A stretch of DNA of 31,936 nt from Acidobacteriota bacterium (GTDB lineage Bacteria > Acidobacteriota > Vicinamibacteria > Vicinamibacterales > UBA2999). Position 1 is the stretch's first letter. Each line of letters starts with the position of its first letter. The notes beneath the pieces were generated by a model that saw only the letters and a program-made list of their open reading frames with translations, searched no databases and was not told where the DNA came from. The DNA lies in NCBI GenBank assembly GCA_013140955.1, contig JABFRY010000367.1:1-31936 (forward strand). Direction: 5' to 3'. The translations under genes and the position numbers were made by a program. Positions 22,866 through 30,617 of this stretch are shown here, one piece after another.

Positions 22866-25475
22866 CTACTGGGCCAGGATGCGAAGGTTGCGTGGAGCGG
22901 CGGGAGCCGATGTAGACGGAGCAGCCGGCGCAACCGGAGGCGGAGGTAGTTCAGGAATCGGCTGCAGCGCCCTGAACGACACGCGGGTTCCGGCTGAGGC
23001 GTTCACGGACATGTATAGGAGTCCGGAGCTGGTGGCGGCTTGGCGAGCCGTGCTGCTGCCAGTGGTCACTTCGTACTCAACGCCAGGCCCGAGGTCGGCG
23101 ACAAGCACGCGGTAGGCTCCCGCCTGGTCGATCGTGAAGTCCCCCTGAGCCACACCTCTCTCCTGGTCGCCGTTGTACTCGACTGCGGCCAGTGTGGCAA
23201 ACACGGCAATTCGATTCCCGACCCTGACACCACGGTAGTTCTGTCCCGACAGGTACGCCGTCGGCGACTTGGGCGTTCCGACCTCACCGGCCTCGAACAC
23301 GTTCAGGAAGTCTGCGTTCCGAGTCGAAACCGCAGGAATGATTTCAACCCGGTACTGCCCGACGTACTGCGCGTCGGACAACTTGTAGCTGTTCCGGTTC
23401 GGGTTCGGGAAACCGAACGGGTCCTCGAATTCATGACTGAACGGGGTCGGGTCGGTGTCCCCGGTTGGCTTCGCCCACTCACCGAAGGAGTTTGGCCCCC
23501 CAACCAACACGACGTTGCGGTCGACAGGGAGCAGGCTCGTCACCCAGAGTTGGCCGTTCGAGCCGTCGGCATCGTTGACGACGGACATGGTGCCATTGCC
23601 ATTGCCCGTGTAGGTGGTCTTTCCCTCGCCACTGCCATTCCGGATCGGGACGTTCGCCTGCGGCGCCCCACCGATCACGGGTCGCCTGGACGGGTGAAAG
23701 ATCCAACGCTTCTCGAACTGCTCGCCCGTTGTCTCCGTTCGGTCGAAGATCACGATGCGATCGGGTTGTCCGGCCGACTCCGGCCTGAAGTAGACGAATT
23801 GGCGTGTGAATCTGGCGACCTTCGAGGAATTCACCGCATCGATAGCGTACGGTCCATTGAAGGTTCTGGTCGCATCCGCGAGGAAATAGTCGAAATCTCG
23901 CGCGTTGTTGCCGGGCTCGAACGTAGAGGCTCGAGTGATTCCACCGACGTCGTAGTCCGACGCCGGCTGGAGAAAATCAGTGCCGGTGACGTTGATGTAC
24001 GCCTTACGCTGCCCGCCCCGGTCCCAGGAATTCTGGTCCAGCACTTCGTCCGGGTCTGGAAAGATGATGGTGTTCCCTGACCATGCACCGGCAGCGTAGA
24101 CCTGGTGGCCGGCGGTCCCGCTCTTGATAACAAGGGGGCCACGGCGATCGATGGTGAAACTGGGATTCGACACCTGCCAGTAGGTGTTCGGCCGCGCCCA
24201 CGTGGCGGCATCCAGGGCGACGAAGCTGTCGCCGGCGTCGACCCATTCGGGGGTCCAGCGAGTCCTCATGAAGACCGAGCCGTAGGTCTCGAAGCGCTTG
24301 GTCAGCGGCATGCCCGCCTCGACCGGAGACCGGGCGGTCACGCCTTCAGCCAGAAGGAAGTGGCCGAACAGGTAGAAGAGACGCGCGCTGGTCGATGACT
24401 GCGACAGTGTGCCCTGCGTGTCGAGCAGCCACTGCGCGAGCCCTGCAGTGTTGTCGTCAATGCCCTTGTAGAGTCTCAGGGCACCAAGGAGGTGGATCAT
24501 GCCGGTGTACTGCGCGTACTTGGGCGCCTCGTCCGTGTTGTGCGTCCTCCATAGAGCGCCGCCGCCCTGGGGCAGGAGCATCGACACGATCCACTGCGGA
24601 TAGCGACGAAACACTGTCGCTGGACCGAAAACGTCTTCGCGGGTGAGCCCGAAGGCCGTACGCCTGGCTTCCATCGCCCTGATGGCCGCCAGTGTGGAAT
24701 CGCGAGTGGAGTAGCCCAGTCCCTGGCTCCAGCCCCCGTCGGATCCGGCGACGAAGTTGCCGGCAGTGACGATACTCGTGCTCTCGCCCTCGATGAAGCG
24801 ACTGTAGTCGTCCATACGGCGCAGCGCTTCGATATTGCCCGTGTTGAGATCGCCGATGCCCGTGTATTCGCCGTAGAACGCGAGGCCGGAAGTCACCCAT
24901 CGCTCGCGACCGTACATGGGCTGATCGTCGAAGGGGCTGTCGGTCGACTTGGGCTCCCTGAATCCGAGCATGTGGGTCACAACCTGGCGGCGCTGCTCCA
25001 CCGTGAGCCGGTCATGGAGCCAGTCGTACGCGACCGGAATGAAGTGTCCTTCGACGCCGTTGGCGATGGCCTGAAGCAGGAGCTGAATCGCCAGGTCGCC
25101 GTACTGGGCGCGCGAGAGGCCTGGCGAGATCCCGGGCACAGTGGACGGATCAACCTGATACAGGAAGGCGTAGTCCGCGATGTACATGAAGTTGTCTTCG
25201 TTTCGCCAGCCGACCGCGTCTGTGACCACCGTGGGCGCGGCCTCGTCCATGAGCTGGACGAACCTGGCGAATTCCGTCCGGAACGGACCACCCAGCTTGA
25301 CCCGCATCGCGGGCAAGTTGCCGGGTGTCAGGTACAACCTCGGATGAGTCCCCATCGCGATGGGAGATCCGGGAGGGACCACGGAGCCGTCTCCACTGGC
25401 GGCCCCCAGAAGCCCAAGGGATCCGGCGAGTACGGCCAACACGGCACACATCGCTACCTGTCTCGAGAACATCAT
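22866..25475 (-). CDS. Secreted heparinase II/III-like polysaccharide-degrading protein
   Basis: This 869-residue exported protein starts with a signal peptide (hydrophobic run CAVLAVLAGSLGLLGAA). The N-terminal half looks like an alpha/alpha barrel (THPRLYLTPGNLPAMR, HFIPVAYDWLHD, THNTDEAPKYAQYTGMIHLL). From about residue 390 a beta-sandwich follows, with DFDYFLADATRTFNG, VARFTRQFVYFRPE and RIVIFDRTETTGEQFEKRW, typical of heparinase II/III-like C-terminal domains. It probably cleaves or trims uronate-containing glycan outside the cell; catalytic residues could not be assigned securely. The C-terminus is a Pro/Ala linker ending in APRNLRILAQ, which resembles the first strand of a fibronectin III domain that is then missing. 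A GAGG precedes the ATG. It is transcribed alone, facing away from region 5. Confidence 0.75.
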   Translation of the reverse strand: MMFSRQVAMCAVLAVLAGSLGLLGAASGDGSVVPPGSPIAMGTHPRLYLTPGNLPAMRVKLGGPFRTEFARFVQLMDEAAPTVVTDAVGWRNEDNFMYIADYAFLYQVDPSTVPGISPGLSRAQYGDLAIQLLLQAIANGVEGHFIPVAYDWLHDRLTVEQRRQVVTHMLGFREPKSTDSPFDDQPMYGRERWVTSGLAFYGEYTGIGDLNTGNIEALRRMDDYSRFIEGESTSIVTAGNFVAGSDGGWSQGLGYSTRDSTLAAIRAMEARRTAFGLTREDVFGPATVFRRYPQWIVSMLLPQGGGALWRTHNTDEAPKYAQYTGMIHLLGALRLYKGIDDNTAGLAQWLLDTQGTLSQSSTSARLFYLFGHFLLAEGVTARSPVEAGMPLTKRFETYGSVFMRTRWTPEWVDAGDSFVALDAATWARPNTYWQVSNPSFTIDRRGPLVIKSGTAGHQVYAAGAWSGNTIIFPDPDEVLDQNSWDRGGQRKAYINVTGTDFLQPASDYDVGGITRASTFEPGNNARDFDYFLADATRTFNGPYAIDAVNSSKVARFTRQFVYFRPESAGQPDRIVIFDRTETTGEQFEKRWIFHPSRRPVIGGAPQANVPIRNGSGEGKTTYTGNGNGTMSVVNDADGSNGQLWVTSLLPVDRNVVLVGGPNSFGEWAKPTGDTDPTPFSHEFEDPFGFPNPNRNSYKLSDAQYVGQYRVEIIPAVSTRNADFLNVFEAGEVGTPKSPTAYLSGQNYRGVRVGNRIAVFATLAAVEYNGDQERGVAQGDFTIDQAGAYRVLVADLGPGVEYEVTTGSSTARQAATSSGLLYMSVNASAGTRVSFRALQPIPELPPPPVAPAAPSTSAPAAPRNLRILAQ

Positions 25476-25601
25476 CCGCTTACCACCTCATCAGGGCGTT
25501 GAGCCCGTATATTCCAGACCGTTGACAGACAAGACCTGTGCCGTTCCAGCCATCCAGGAAGTGCCCCTTCAGCGGGGGTTCGGGGCGGCCTCGACCTCGT
25601 C

Positions 25602-25618
25602 TTGGCACCAAGCTTGGC
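25602..25618 (+). promoter_or_regulatory. Near-consensus sigma-54 -24/-12 element
   Basis: TTGGCACCAAGCTTGGC has a perfect TTGGCAC at the -24 side and TTG at the right spacing on the -12 side, but the key C of TTGC is a G, with the C one base later. It lies about 310 bases before the + strand gene. It overlaps the palindrome CCAAGCTTGG (25608-25617). Confidence 0.3.
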
Positions 25619-25712
25619 CGTGGTTTGACAGAACCGTAAGCCTGGGCGTGAAGAGCCACGCCAACCGCCAAGTGTCAGGTCGCCGACGAGTGTGTAGTTT
25701 TTCCCCCACCGA

Positions 25713-25731
25713 TCGGCCCAGACTGGGCCGA
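25713..25731. repeat. 8-bp perfect inverted repeat
   Basis: TCGGCCCA and TGGGCCGA flank the three-base spacer GAC. No T-run follows on either strand. It could be an operator or a transcript structure in the leader of the + strand gene. Confidence 0.45.
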
Positions 25732-25831
25732 CCCTCAATCCTAGGAGAAGCGGACTAAAGTCTCGCGACCGACCGCTGGCTACCTCACCGCAGCGGACTA
25801 TCTCCTCAACACGGCGCTTGGCGGGTGGCGC

Positions 25832-25837
25832 TACAAT
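25832..25837 (+). promoter_or_regulatory. Candidate -10 box (TACAAT)
   Basis: TACAAT matches TATAAT in five of six positions and lies about 90 bases before ATG 25928 in the right orientation. No good -35 is visible at 16-18 bases upstream. Confidence 0.35.
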
Positions 25838-25927
25838 TGCTCGTGCCCTTGCGTCGTTGTCTTCAGGTCGGCCGAGCGGCTGCTACCTGATTTCTCGACC
25901 GGTAGGGTCCCTTTCTGCAGGATTCCC

Positions 25928-27316
25928 ATGTCGAACCCATCTGTCATCCTCCTGGAATTCAACGAGCTCACCCCAGCCGTCATCGAGCGGTTCATGGCCG
26001 AAGGCCACCTCCCGAACTTCAGCCGGTTTGCCGGCGAGGCGGTCCGCTTCACGACGCGGGCCGAGGAGCCGTTCACGCTGCTGGAACCGTGGATTCAATG
26101 GGTGACGGTCCACTCGGGCCTCGCCTACAAGGAGCACGGCGTCCTCAAGCTCGATCAGGGCCACCATTTGGCGGCTCCACGGCTCTGGGACCTCGTGTCC
26201 AGAGAGGGCCGACGGTCCTGGGTGTGCGGGAGCATGAACGTCAACTACGAGGCGGATTGCGACGCCTACGTGCTGCCAGACCCATGGTGCACGAAGGTAG
26301 CGCCTCGGCCGGACGAGTTGAGACCCTTCTTCGACTTCGTCCAGACGACGGTCCAGGAGCACACGAACGAGGCGCATGCGGCCTCGCCCGCGGCCTATGC
26401 ACGCTTCGCGGCGTGGATGCTGCAGCGGGGGCTGTCCATGGACTCTGTCACCTCGATCATGAAGCAGCTCAGCACCGAGCGCTTCGATCGCACGCAGTGG
26501 AAGCGACCCGCTGTACTGGATCAGCTTCAGTTCGACGTCTTCTCCCACTACTATCGCCGACTGCGACCCGCTTTCTCGACGCTGTTCCTCAACAGCACGG
26601 CCCACTTCCAGCATGCCTACTGGGACAGCATGGAGCCGGCCGCCTACTCAGACGGTGCGGGCTCTGGAGAACGCACGCGCTTCAAGGACGCGATCCGTTT
26701 CGGCTACGAGCAAATGGATGCCCTGCTTGGTCGCATCCTGCAGCTGGCCGGGTCCGATGTGACGCTGGTGCTCTGTACGGCTCTCAGCCAGGAACCCAGT
26801 CGCGGCGAGCGGGACTTCTACAGGCCTCGGGACATCGACGCGCTGATTCGGCTCGCCGGGCTGCCGGCGCATGTCTCCGTGGCGCCGGTCATGACCCAAC
26901 AGTTCTTCGTCGAGTTTGCCGATACGGCCAGTGTGGAGGATGCCGTGACGCGACTCGCCGCGGTTCGCTGGAATGACCAGCCCGCGCTTCGTACGCGGCG
27001 CGACGGCCTCCGGCTGTTCGTGAGCTGCGGTATTCGGAGCCGGGTACCAGCGGGCGCCACTCTGGCATTCGGCGATTCCCGGCTCCCGTTCGAGGACGTC
27101 TTCTATCGCGTTCCGACACGAAAGGTTGCCGACCACAACCCGGACGGACTCTTCTGGATTCGTCAGCCAGATCGCGCGACCGCTACCGTGGCCGAGACCG
27201 TCCCGCTGACGAGCGTCGCGCCGACGTTGCTGAAGCTACTGGGAATCGGTATCCCGGACTACATGGGAGAGCCGGTGCCGACGAGCGCGATGGCTGCGCA
27301 GACCACGACGGCATGA
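25928..27316 (+). CDS. Alkaline-phosphatase-superfamily protein with degraded metal-site motifs
   Basis: This 462-residue protein opens VILLEFNELTPAVIERFMAEG and HLPNFSRFAGEA, the first strand and helix of the AlkP/nucleotide pyrophosphatase fold. Hand alignment to AlkP-like phosphohydrolases places STAHFQHAYW over the usual TDRVQHFFW, and LCTALSQEP over the usual SDHG segment. The metal-binding Asp of the first and the Asp-His of the second are therefore missing, although one His remains. It may be a pseudoenzyme, or use other residues for a transfer reaction such as moving a phospho-group to the glycan. No signal peptide or membrane helix is seen. Its stop overlaps the methyltransferase ATG by four bases, so the two are coupled. 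Confidence 0.7.
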   Translation: MSNPSVILLEFNELTPAVIERFMAEGHLPNFSRFAGEAVRFTTRAEEPFTLLEPWIQWVTVHSGLAYKEHGVLKLDQGHHLAAPRLWDLVSREGRRSWVCGSMNVNYEADCDAYVLPDPWCTKVAPRPDELRPFFDFVQTTVQEHTNEAHAASPAAYARFAAWMLQRGLSMDSVTSIMKQLSTERFDRTQWKRPAVLDQLQFDVFSHYYRRLRPAFSTLFLNSTAHFQHAYWDSMEPAAYSDGAGSGERTRFKDAIRFGYEQMDALLGRILQLAGSDVTLVLCTALSQEPSRGERDFYRPRDIDALIRLAGLPAHVSVAPVMTQQFFVEFADTASVEDAVTRLAAVRWNDQPALRTRRDGLRLFVSCGIRSRVPAGATLAFGDSRLPFEDVFYRVPTRKVADHNPDGLFWIRQPDRATATVAETVPLTSVAPTLLKLLGIGIPDYMGEPVPTSAMAAQTTTA

Positions 27317-28044
27317 AGTACCCCGCGCGCTACTACATCTGGAAGCTGCTCAACCCACGCGGAGATTTCGGAGACTATTACGTCTCCAGCATCGAACGCC
27401 AACTCGACCGAGGCGGTGCCCACCCCACGCTGGGAGGGCGGCGGAAGGACGCTGGCACCTTCGAGACATCCGGTCGGCTTCTCGTCGACTGGCTGGTCAG
27501 CGATGGGCTCCAGCCGTCCGACCGCTTGGTTGACTTCGGCTGCGGCAGCCTGCGATTGGGGCGCCACTTCCTTACCTATCTTCAGGCCGGACACTACATC
27601 GCCATGGACCTGTCGGACCGGTTCTATCAGGAGGGACTGGCCCAGCTGCCCGAGGACCTTGTCGGAGCGAGCCGGCCACGATTCTTCCTGATCGACGACG
27701 CGAACCTGGTGACAGTTGCGGCCGAAAGGCCGGAGGTTGTCGTGTCGTTCGCCGTGTTGATACACATTCCACTCGACGGGGTGTCCGAGTACTTCGGGCG
27801 CATTGCCCGCCTGCTGCCTCCCGGTGGACGGGCCTATGTGTCCTTCCAGGATGGACCGGAGTTCCGGCGGCGGGCCGGGATGTCGTTCGTCCATCCCGTC
27901 GCAGAACTGACGGCGAGGGCGGGCGCATGCGGGATGTCGACGGAGGTGTTTCCCGACCCGCAACAGCAGCTGCCGGGACGAAAGCCCGACGCAGCCTTCC
28001 AGAAGGTGCTCAGACTCACCAGAGTCGAATCGGCTAGGGCGTAA
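27313..28044 (+). CDS. Class I SAM-dependent methyltransferase
   Basis: This 243-residue cytoplasmic protein has a Rossmann methyltransferase core. Motif I is RLVDFGCGSLRLGRHF (about residues 71-86). A motif II-like YIAMDLSDRFYQEG follows, and VVVSFAVLIHIPLDGVSEYFGRIARLLPPGG is the post-I/motif IV-V region. It probably methylates a sugar hydroxyl, an acyl group or a related small substrate of the EPS pathway; the substrate cannot be told. The ATG lies within the stop of the phosphatase-fold gene. Its last 11 bases overlap the end of the convergent flippase gene. Confidence 0.88.
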   Translation: MKYPARYYIWKLLNPRGDFGDYYVSSIERQLDRGGAHPTLGGRRKDAGTFETSGRLLVDWLVSDGLQPSDRLVDFGCGSLRLGRHFLTYLQAGHYIAMDLSDRFYQEGLAQLPEDLVGASRPRFFLIDDANLVTVAAERPEVVVSFAVLIHIPLDGVSEYFGRIARLLPPGGRAYVSFQDGPEFRRRAGMSFVHPVAELTARAGACGMSTEVFPDPQQQLPGRKPDAAFQKVLRLTRVESARA

Positions 28045-29572
28045 GCTCTGCGAACCGATCCAGATACCACCGGACCCATGGATGCTTGGCGACCTGGCGA
28101 GGTGCCATATCTCGCGCTACCTCGCAGACGAGTGCCCTGAGTTCAGCGTGCCGTGCGAAGAGCACGAACGCTGCAGCAGCCGCTGCGGAAGCGACGCCCT
28201 GACATCCCAGAAGCACCCAGGGCGATACCGTGCCGGTCGACACACGCACTGCCCACCCGACGGAAACAGCCACGACAGCGGCTACCGCGCCACACTGTAA
28301 GGAGGGCAACAGCGGCTCGAACATGTCCTTCCACTGGAGCGGAGTCACGCGCTTGAGCAGGAGATGCATCCAGACGGTCATCACCGCGGTCGCAATGAGG
28401 ACGCCCCCAGCAGCGCCGACCGCTCCCCATCGTCTGAGTGCCACGAGGCAGAGCACTATCAGGATGGTGTAGCCTGCCTGGCGCCACACCTCTGACCACA
28501 CCTGACCAACAGCCTGAGTCGCCGAGCTGGCGTAGGTGTTCACAAGCTTCAGCATGCCCGCAAGGCAGAGCACCTGAAACGGCACGGTAGCCTCGAGCCA
28601 TCTGGCTCCGAACAGCACCTCCACCAGGTGGGGCGCCGTAGCCATGAGGATGGCAAACAGCGGAATGCCCATCATGCCGCTCGAGAGCAGCACCTTTCGG
28701 TACGCGCGCTGAAAGCGACTGGCATCGTCGTGGATCGCGGCGAAGACCCGGAACGTCACGTTGGGTCCCGCGCTGTTCATCCGCGTCAGGAAGCGGTTCA
28801 TCGTGCTGAACGCCTTGTCGTACAAGCCGAGCGTCACCATCCCGAAGAATCGCCCCACCACGAGATTGTCGATATTGCCGGCAACGTAATCGAGTAGCCG
28901 CTTGGCGTACATCCCCAGGCCGAAGGAGAGGACGTCGTACATCGCCGCCCTGGAGAAGCGCAGGGACGGCAGCCAGCGGGCGTAGTAGAGGCGAGAAGCC
29001 GCCTGCACGGCGACGGCCATGATCCTCGCATAGACGATGCTCATGTAGCTGTAGCCGTACCAGGCCAGAATGACGGAAGACACGGCGAATACGAGTCCCT
29101 GGTACCAGTCGACCTTCGCGGCTTCCTTGAAGCGCATGTCCCTGATGAGGACACCGGCGGAAACAGTGCCCAGGGGTGCAATCAAGAAACTGATGGCAGC
29201 GACGGGCAGGATCTGCCCCGTCTCTGGCTGGTCATAGAATGCAGCAACCCATGGCGCGATAGCGGTGAGGACACCCGCGGTCAGGGCTCCGACCACCAGG
29301 TTGACCACGAATACGGACGATAGGTGAATCGGCTCGATGACCTTCGAGCGGACGATCGCCGCATTGAACCCGAGCTCGGAAAGCTTGTTCGACAACTGGG
29401 TGAAGAACAGAGCAGCCACCGCGATGCCGAACTCACGGGGCGACAGCAGTCGCGCGAGGATCATCGACTGCGGAAACATGACCAGCTCGGTCACGCCCTC
29501 TCGCAGGAAGGACCATGCGACCCCCTCCTTGGCTACCTTGCCGTACGACTTCTTCTCGTGCACGATTCCCAC
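28034..29572 (-). CDS. Lipid-linked oligosaccharide flippase (Wzx/MOP superfamily)
   Basis: This 512-residue protein has about 12-14 hydrophobic helices and the N-terminal GVAWSFLREGVTELVMFPQSMILARLLSPREFGIAV segment characteristic of polysaccharide biosynthesis flippases of the MOP superfamily. Charged loop residues around DNLVVGRFFGMVTLGLYDKAFSTMNRF are typical. It should flip the undecaprenyl-linked repeat unit to the periplasmic face, upstream of the polymerase encoded at 9938. The start is uncertain: GTG 29572 is taken, but GTG 29563 has a better-placed GGTGGGA. It ends inside the convergent methyltransferase gene and lies 45 bases after the glycosyltransferase stop. Confidence 0.92.
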   Translation of the reverse strand: MGIVHEKKSYGKVAKEGVAWSFLREGVTELVMFPQSMILARLLSPREFGIAVAALFFTQLSNKLSELGFNAAIVRSKVIEPIHLSSVFVVNLVVGALTAGVLTAIAPWVAAFYDQPETGQILPVAAISFLIAPLGTVSAGVLIRDMRFKEAAKVDWYQGLVFAVSSVILAWYGYSYMSIVYARIMAVAVQAASRLYYARWLPSLRFSRAAMYDVLSFGLGMYAKRLLDYVAGNIDNLVVGRFFGMVTLGLYDKAFSTMNRFLTRMNSAGPNVTFRVFAAIHDDASRFQRAYRKVLLSSGMMGIPLFAILMATAPHLVEVLFGARWLEATVPFQVLCLAGMLKLVNTYASSATQAVGQVWSEVWRQAGYTILIVLCLVALRRWGAVGAAGGVLIATAVMTVWMHLLLKRVTPLQWKDMFEPLLPSLQCGAVAAVVAVSVGWAVRVSTGTVSPWVLLGCQGVASAAAAAAFVLFARHAELRALVCEVARDMAPRQVAKHPWVRWYLDRFAELTP

Positions 29573-29617
29573 CGCTCGTTGAAGGCCCGACTGCCAGCTC
29601 TCACCAGCAGCACCTGA

Positions 29618-30607
29618 CTAGACACGCCCGATCCTGGCCCGAATGGCTTCCCGCGTCCTCTGCCAGCGCTGTCGCTTCGCTTCGCGGAGTTCCTCGGCAC
29701 CAGTCCGATAGGCGAGCGCCTGACTCGCCATCGTCCTCACGCCTTCGGAGATCCCGCCTGGCGTATTGTCAACGTGGACAGCGCCTTGGGGAAACGCCTG
29801 CCTGAGAATCGGCCAGTCCGAGACGATGACCGGCGTGCCCTGGTAGATGGCCTCGTACGCCCCGCGCAGCATGGTGTGGTCCCTGGTCGTCAAGGTCATG
29901 ACGGCGTCGGCGCCGGCCAGCAGGCCGCCGTACGCCGCGACGCTCAGGAAACCCGTGCGGGTGACGTTGGGGGGCACCCGGCTCTCGAGATCCTTCGGGA
30001 AGTGCTTCGGATTGCCGGTCATCAGGAACCGCACGTCGGAAAGGGCGGCGGCGGCTTCCAGGATCGCTCCTATCGGCTCATCGTAGTTGAACGAACACAC
30101 GACGGCCACGGTGAATGCCTCGGTGCGAGACAGGGGCTCGAGCGACTGGTACTCGACGGGCACGTCGGGCACGAGCGTCACGTGTCCCCCCCAGGCGCGC
30201 ACGATGTCTGCGAGGTGCTCGTTGTGCACCAGGTTGGTGGCGGCGCGCCGGCACTGCCAGCGCTGGAGCCACTGCAAGTAACGCCAGCGTGGGTGCAGGA
30301 AGGCCGCGGTGTGCGTGTCGAGAACCACTCGGGCGCCGTGCCGCCACGCGTACCAGAAGGCCGGGAGCGCCGCAATGACCGGTGGCGACATGACGAAGAC
30401 GGCCGACGGCCGCTCCTGCCGCAGGATGGCGGACGTACGCGTCCACTGCCCGAGGTACTTGAGCAGGATCGTTGAGGGGCGACTCCCGAGTTCCGGGAGG
30501 TAGACCATGTGCGAGGCCCCGCCGAGTTCACGGGCCGTATGGTCGCTCCGGCTGCACGATTCCGCCCACGACACGTAGGTGATGGCCTGGCCGGCCGTCT
30601 GCGCCAC
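29618..30607 (-). CDS. Glycosyltransferase (GT-B fold, GT4-like)
   Basis: This 329-residue glycosyltransferase begins AQTAGQAITYVSWAESCSRSDHTARELGG. VVLDTHTAAFLHPRW and ATNLVHNEHLADIVRAWG lie in the acceptor half, and the donor-half segment RGAYEAIYQGTPVIVSDWP holds the expected Glu. The longer open frame to 30676 runs into the dehydrogenase gene; the GTG at 30607 follows that stop by eight bases and is preceded by GAGGA, so it is chosen. It probably adds one sugar of the repeat unit. It sits between the uronate-forming dehydrogenase and the flippase in one - strand operon. Confidence 0.86.
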   Translation of the reverse strand: MAQTAGQAITYVSWAESCSRSDHTARELGGASHMVYLPELGSRPSTILLKYLGQWTRTSAILRQERPSAVFVMSPPVIAALPAFWYAWRHGARVVLDTHTAAFLHPRWRYLQWLQRWQCRRAATNLVHNEHLADIVRAWGGHVTLVPDVPVEYQSLEPLSRTEAFTVAVVCSFNYDEPIGAILEAAAALSDVRFLMTGNPKHFPKDLESRVPPNVTRTGFLSVAAYGGLLAGADAVMTLTTRDHTMLRGAYEAIYQGTPVIVSDWPILRQAFPQGAVHVDNTPGGISEGVRTMASQALAYRTGAEELREAKRQRWQRTREAIRARIGRV

Positions 30608-30612
30608 GCGAA

Positions 30613-30617
30613 TCCTC
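30613..30617 (-). promoter_or_regulatory. Shine-Dalgarno site deciding the glycosyltransferase start
   Basis: On the minus strand GAGGA lies five bases before GTG 30607 and overlaps the dehydrogenase stop codon. It supports this start over the ATG at 30676. Confidence 0.6.

Larger units (their letters stand above)
25476..25927. other. Divergent intergenic region
   Basis: This 452-base region lies between the - strand secreted lyase-like gene and the + strand phosphatase-fold gene, and must hold promoters for both. It contains a TATACG-like box for the minus strand near its left end, a near-consensus sigma-54 element, an 8-bp hairpin preceded by TTTTTCCCCC, and a TACAAT box near the right end. 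No gene is supported; the small open frames differ from neighbours in character. Confidence 0.6.

Noticed and set aside
22866..25475. PEP-CTERM sorting signal on the secreted lyase-like protein
   Set aside because: The C-terminus lacks the Pro-Glu-Pro motif, hydrophobic helix and basic tail; it ends in a Pro/Ala linker and NLRILAQ.
25522..25630. TTGACA boxes at 25522 and 25625 as sigma-70 promoters
   Set aside because: No acceptable -10 sequence lies 16-18 bases downstream on the plus strand.
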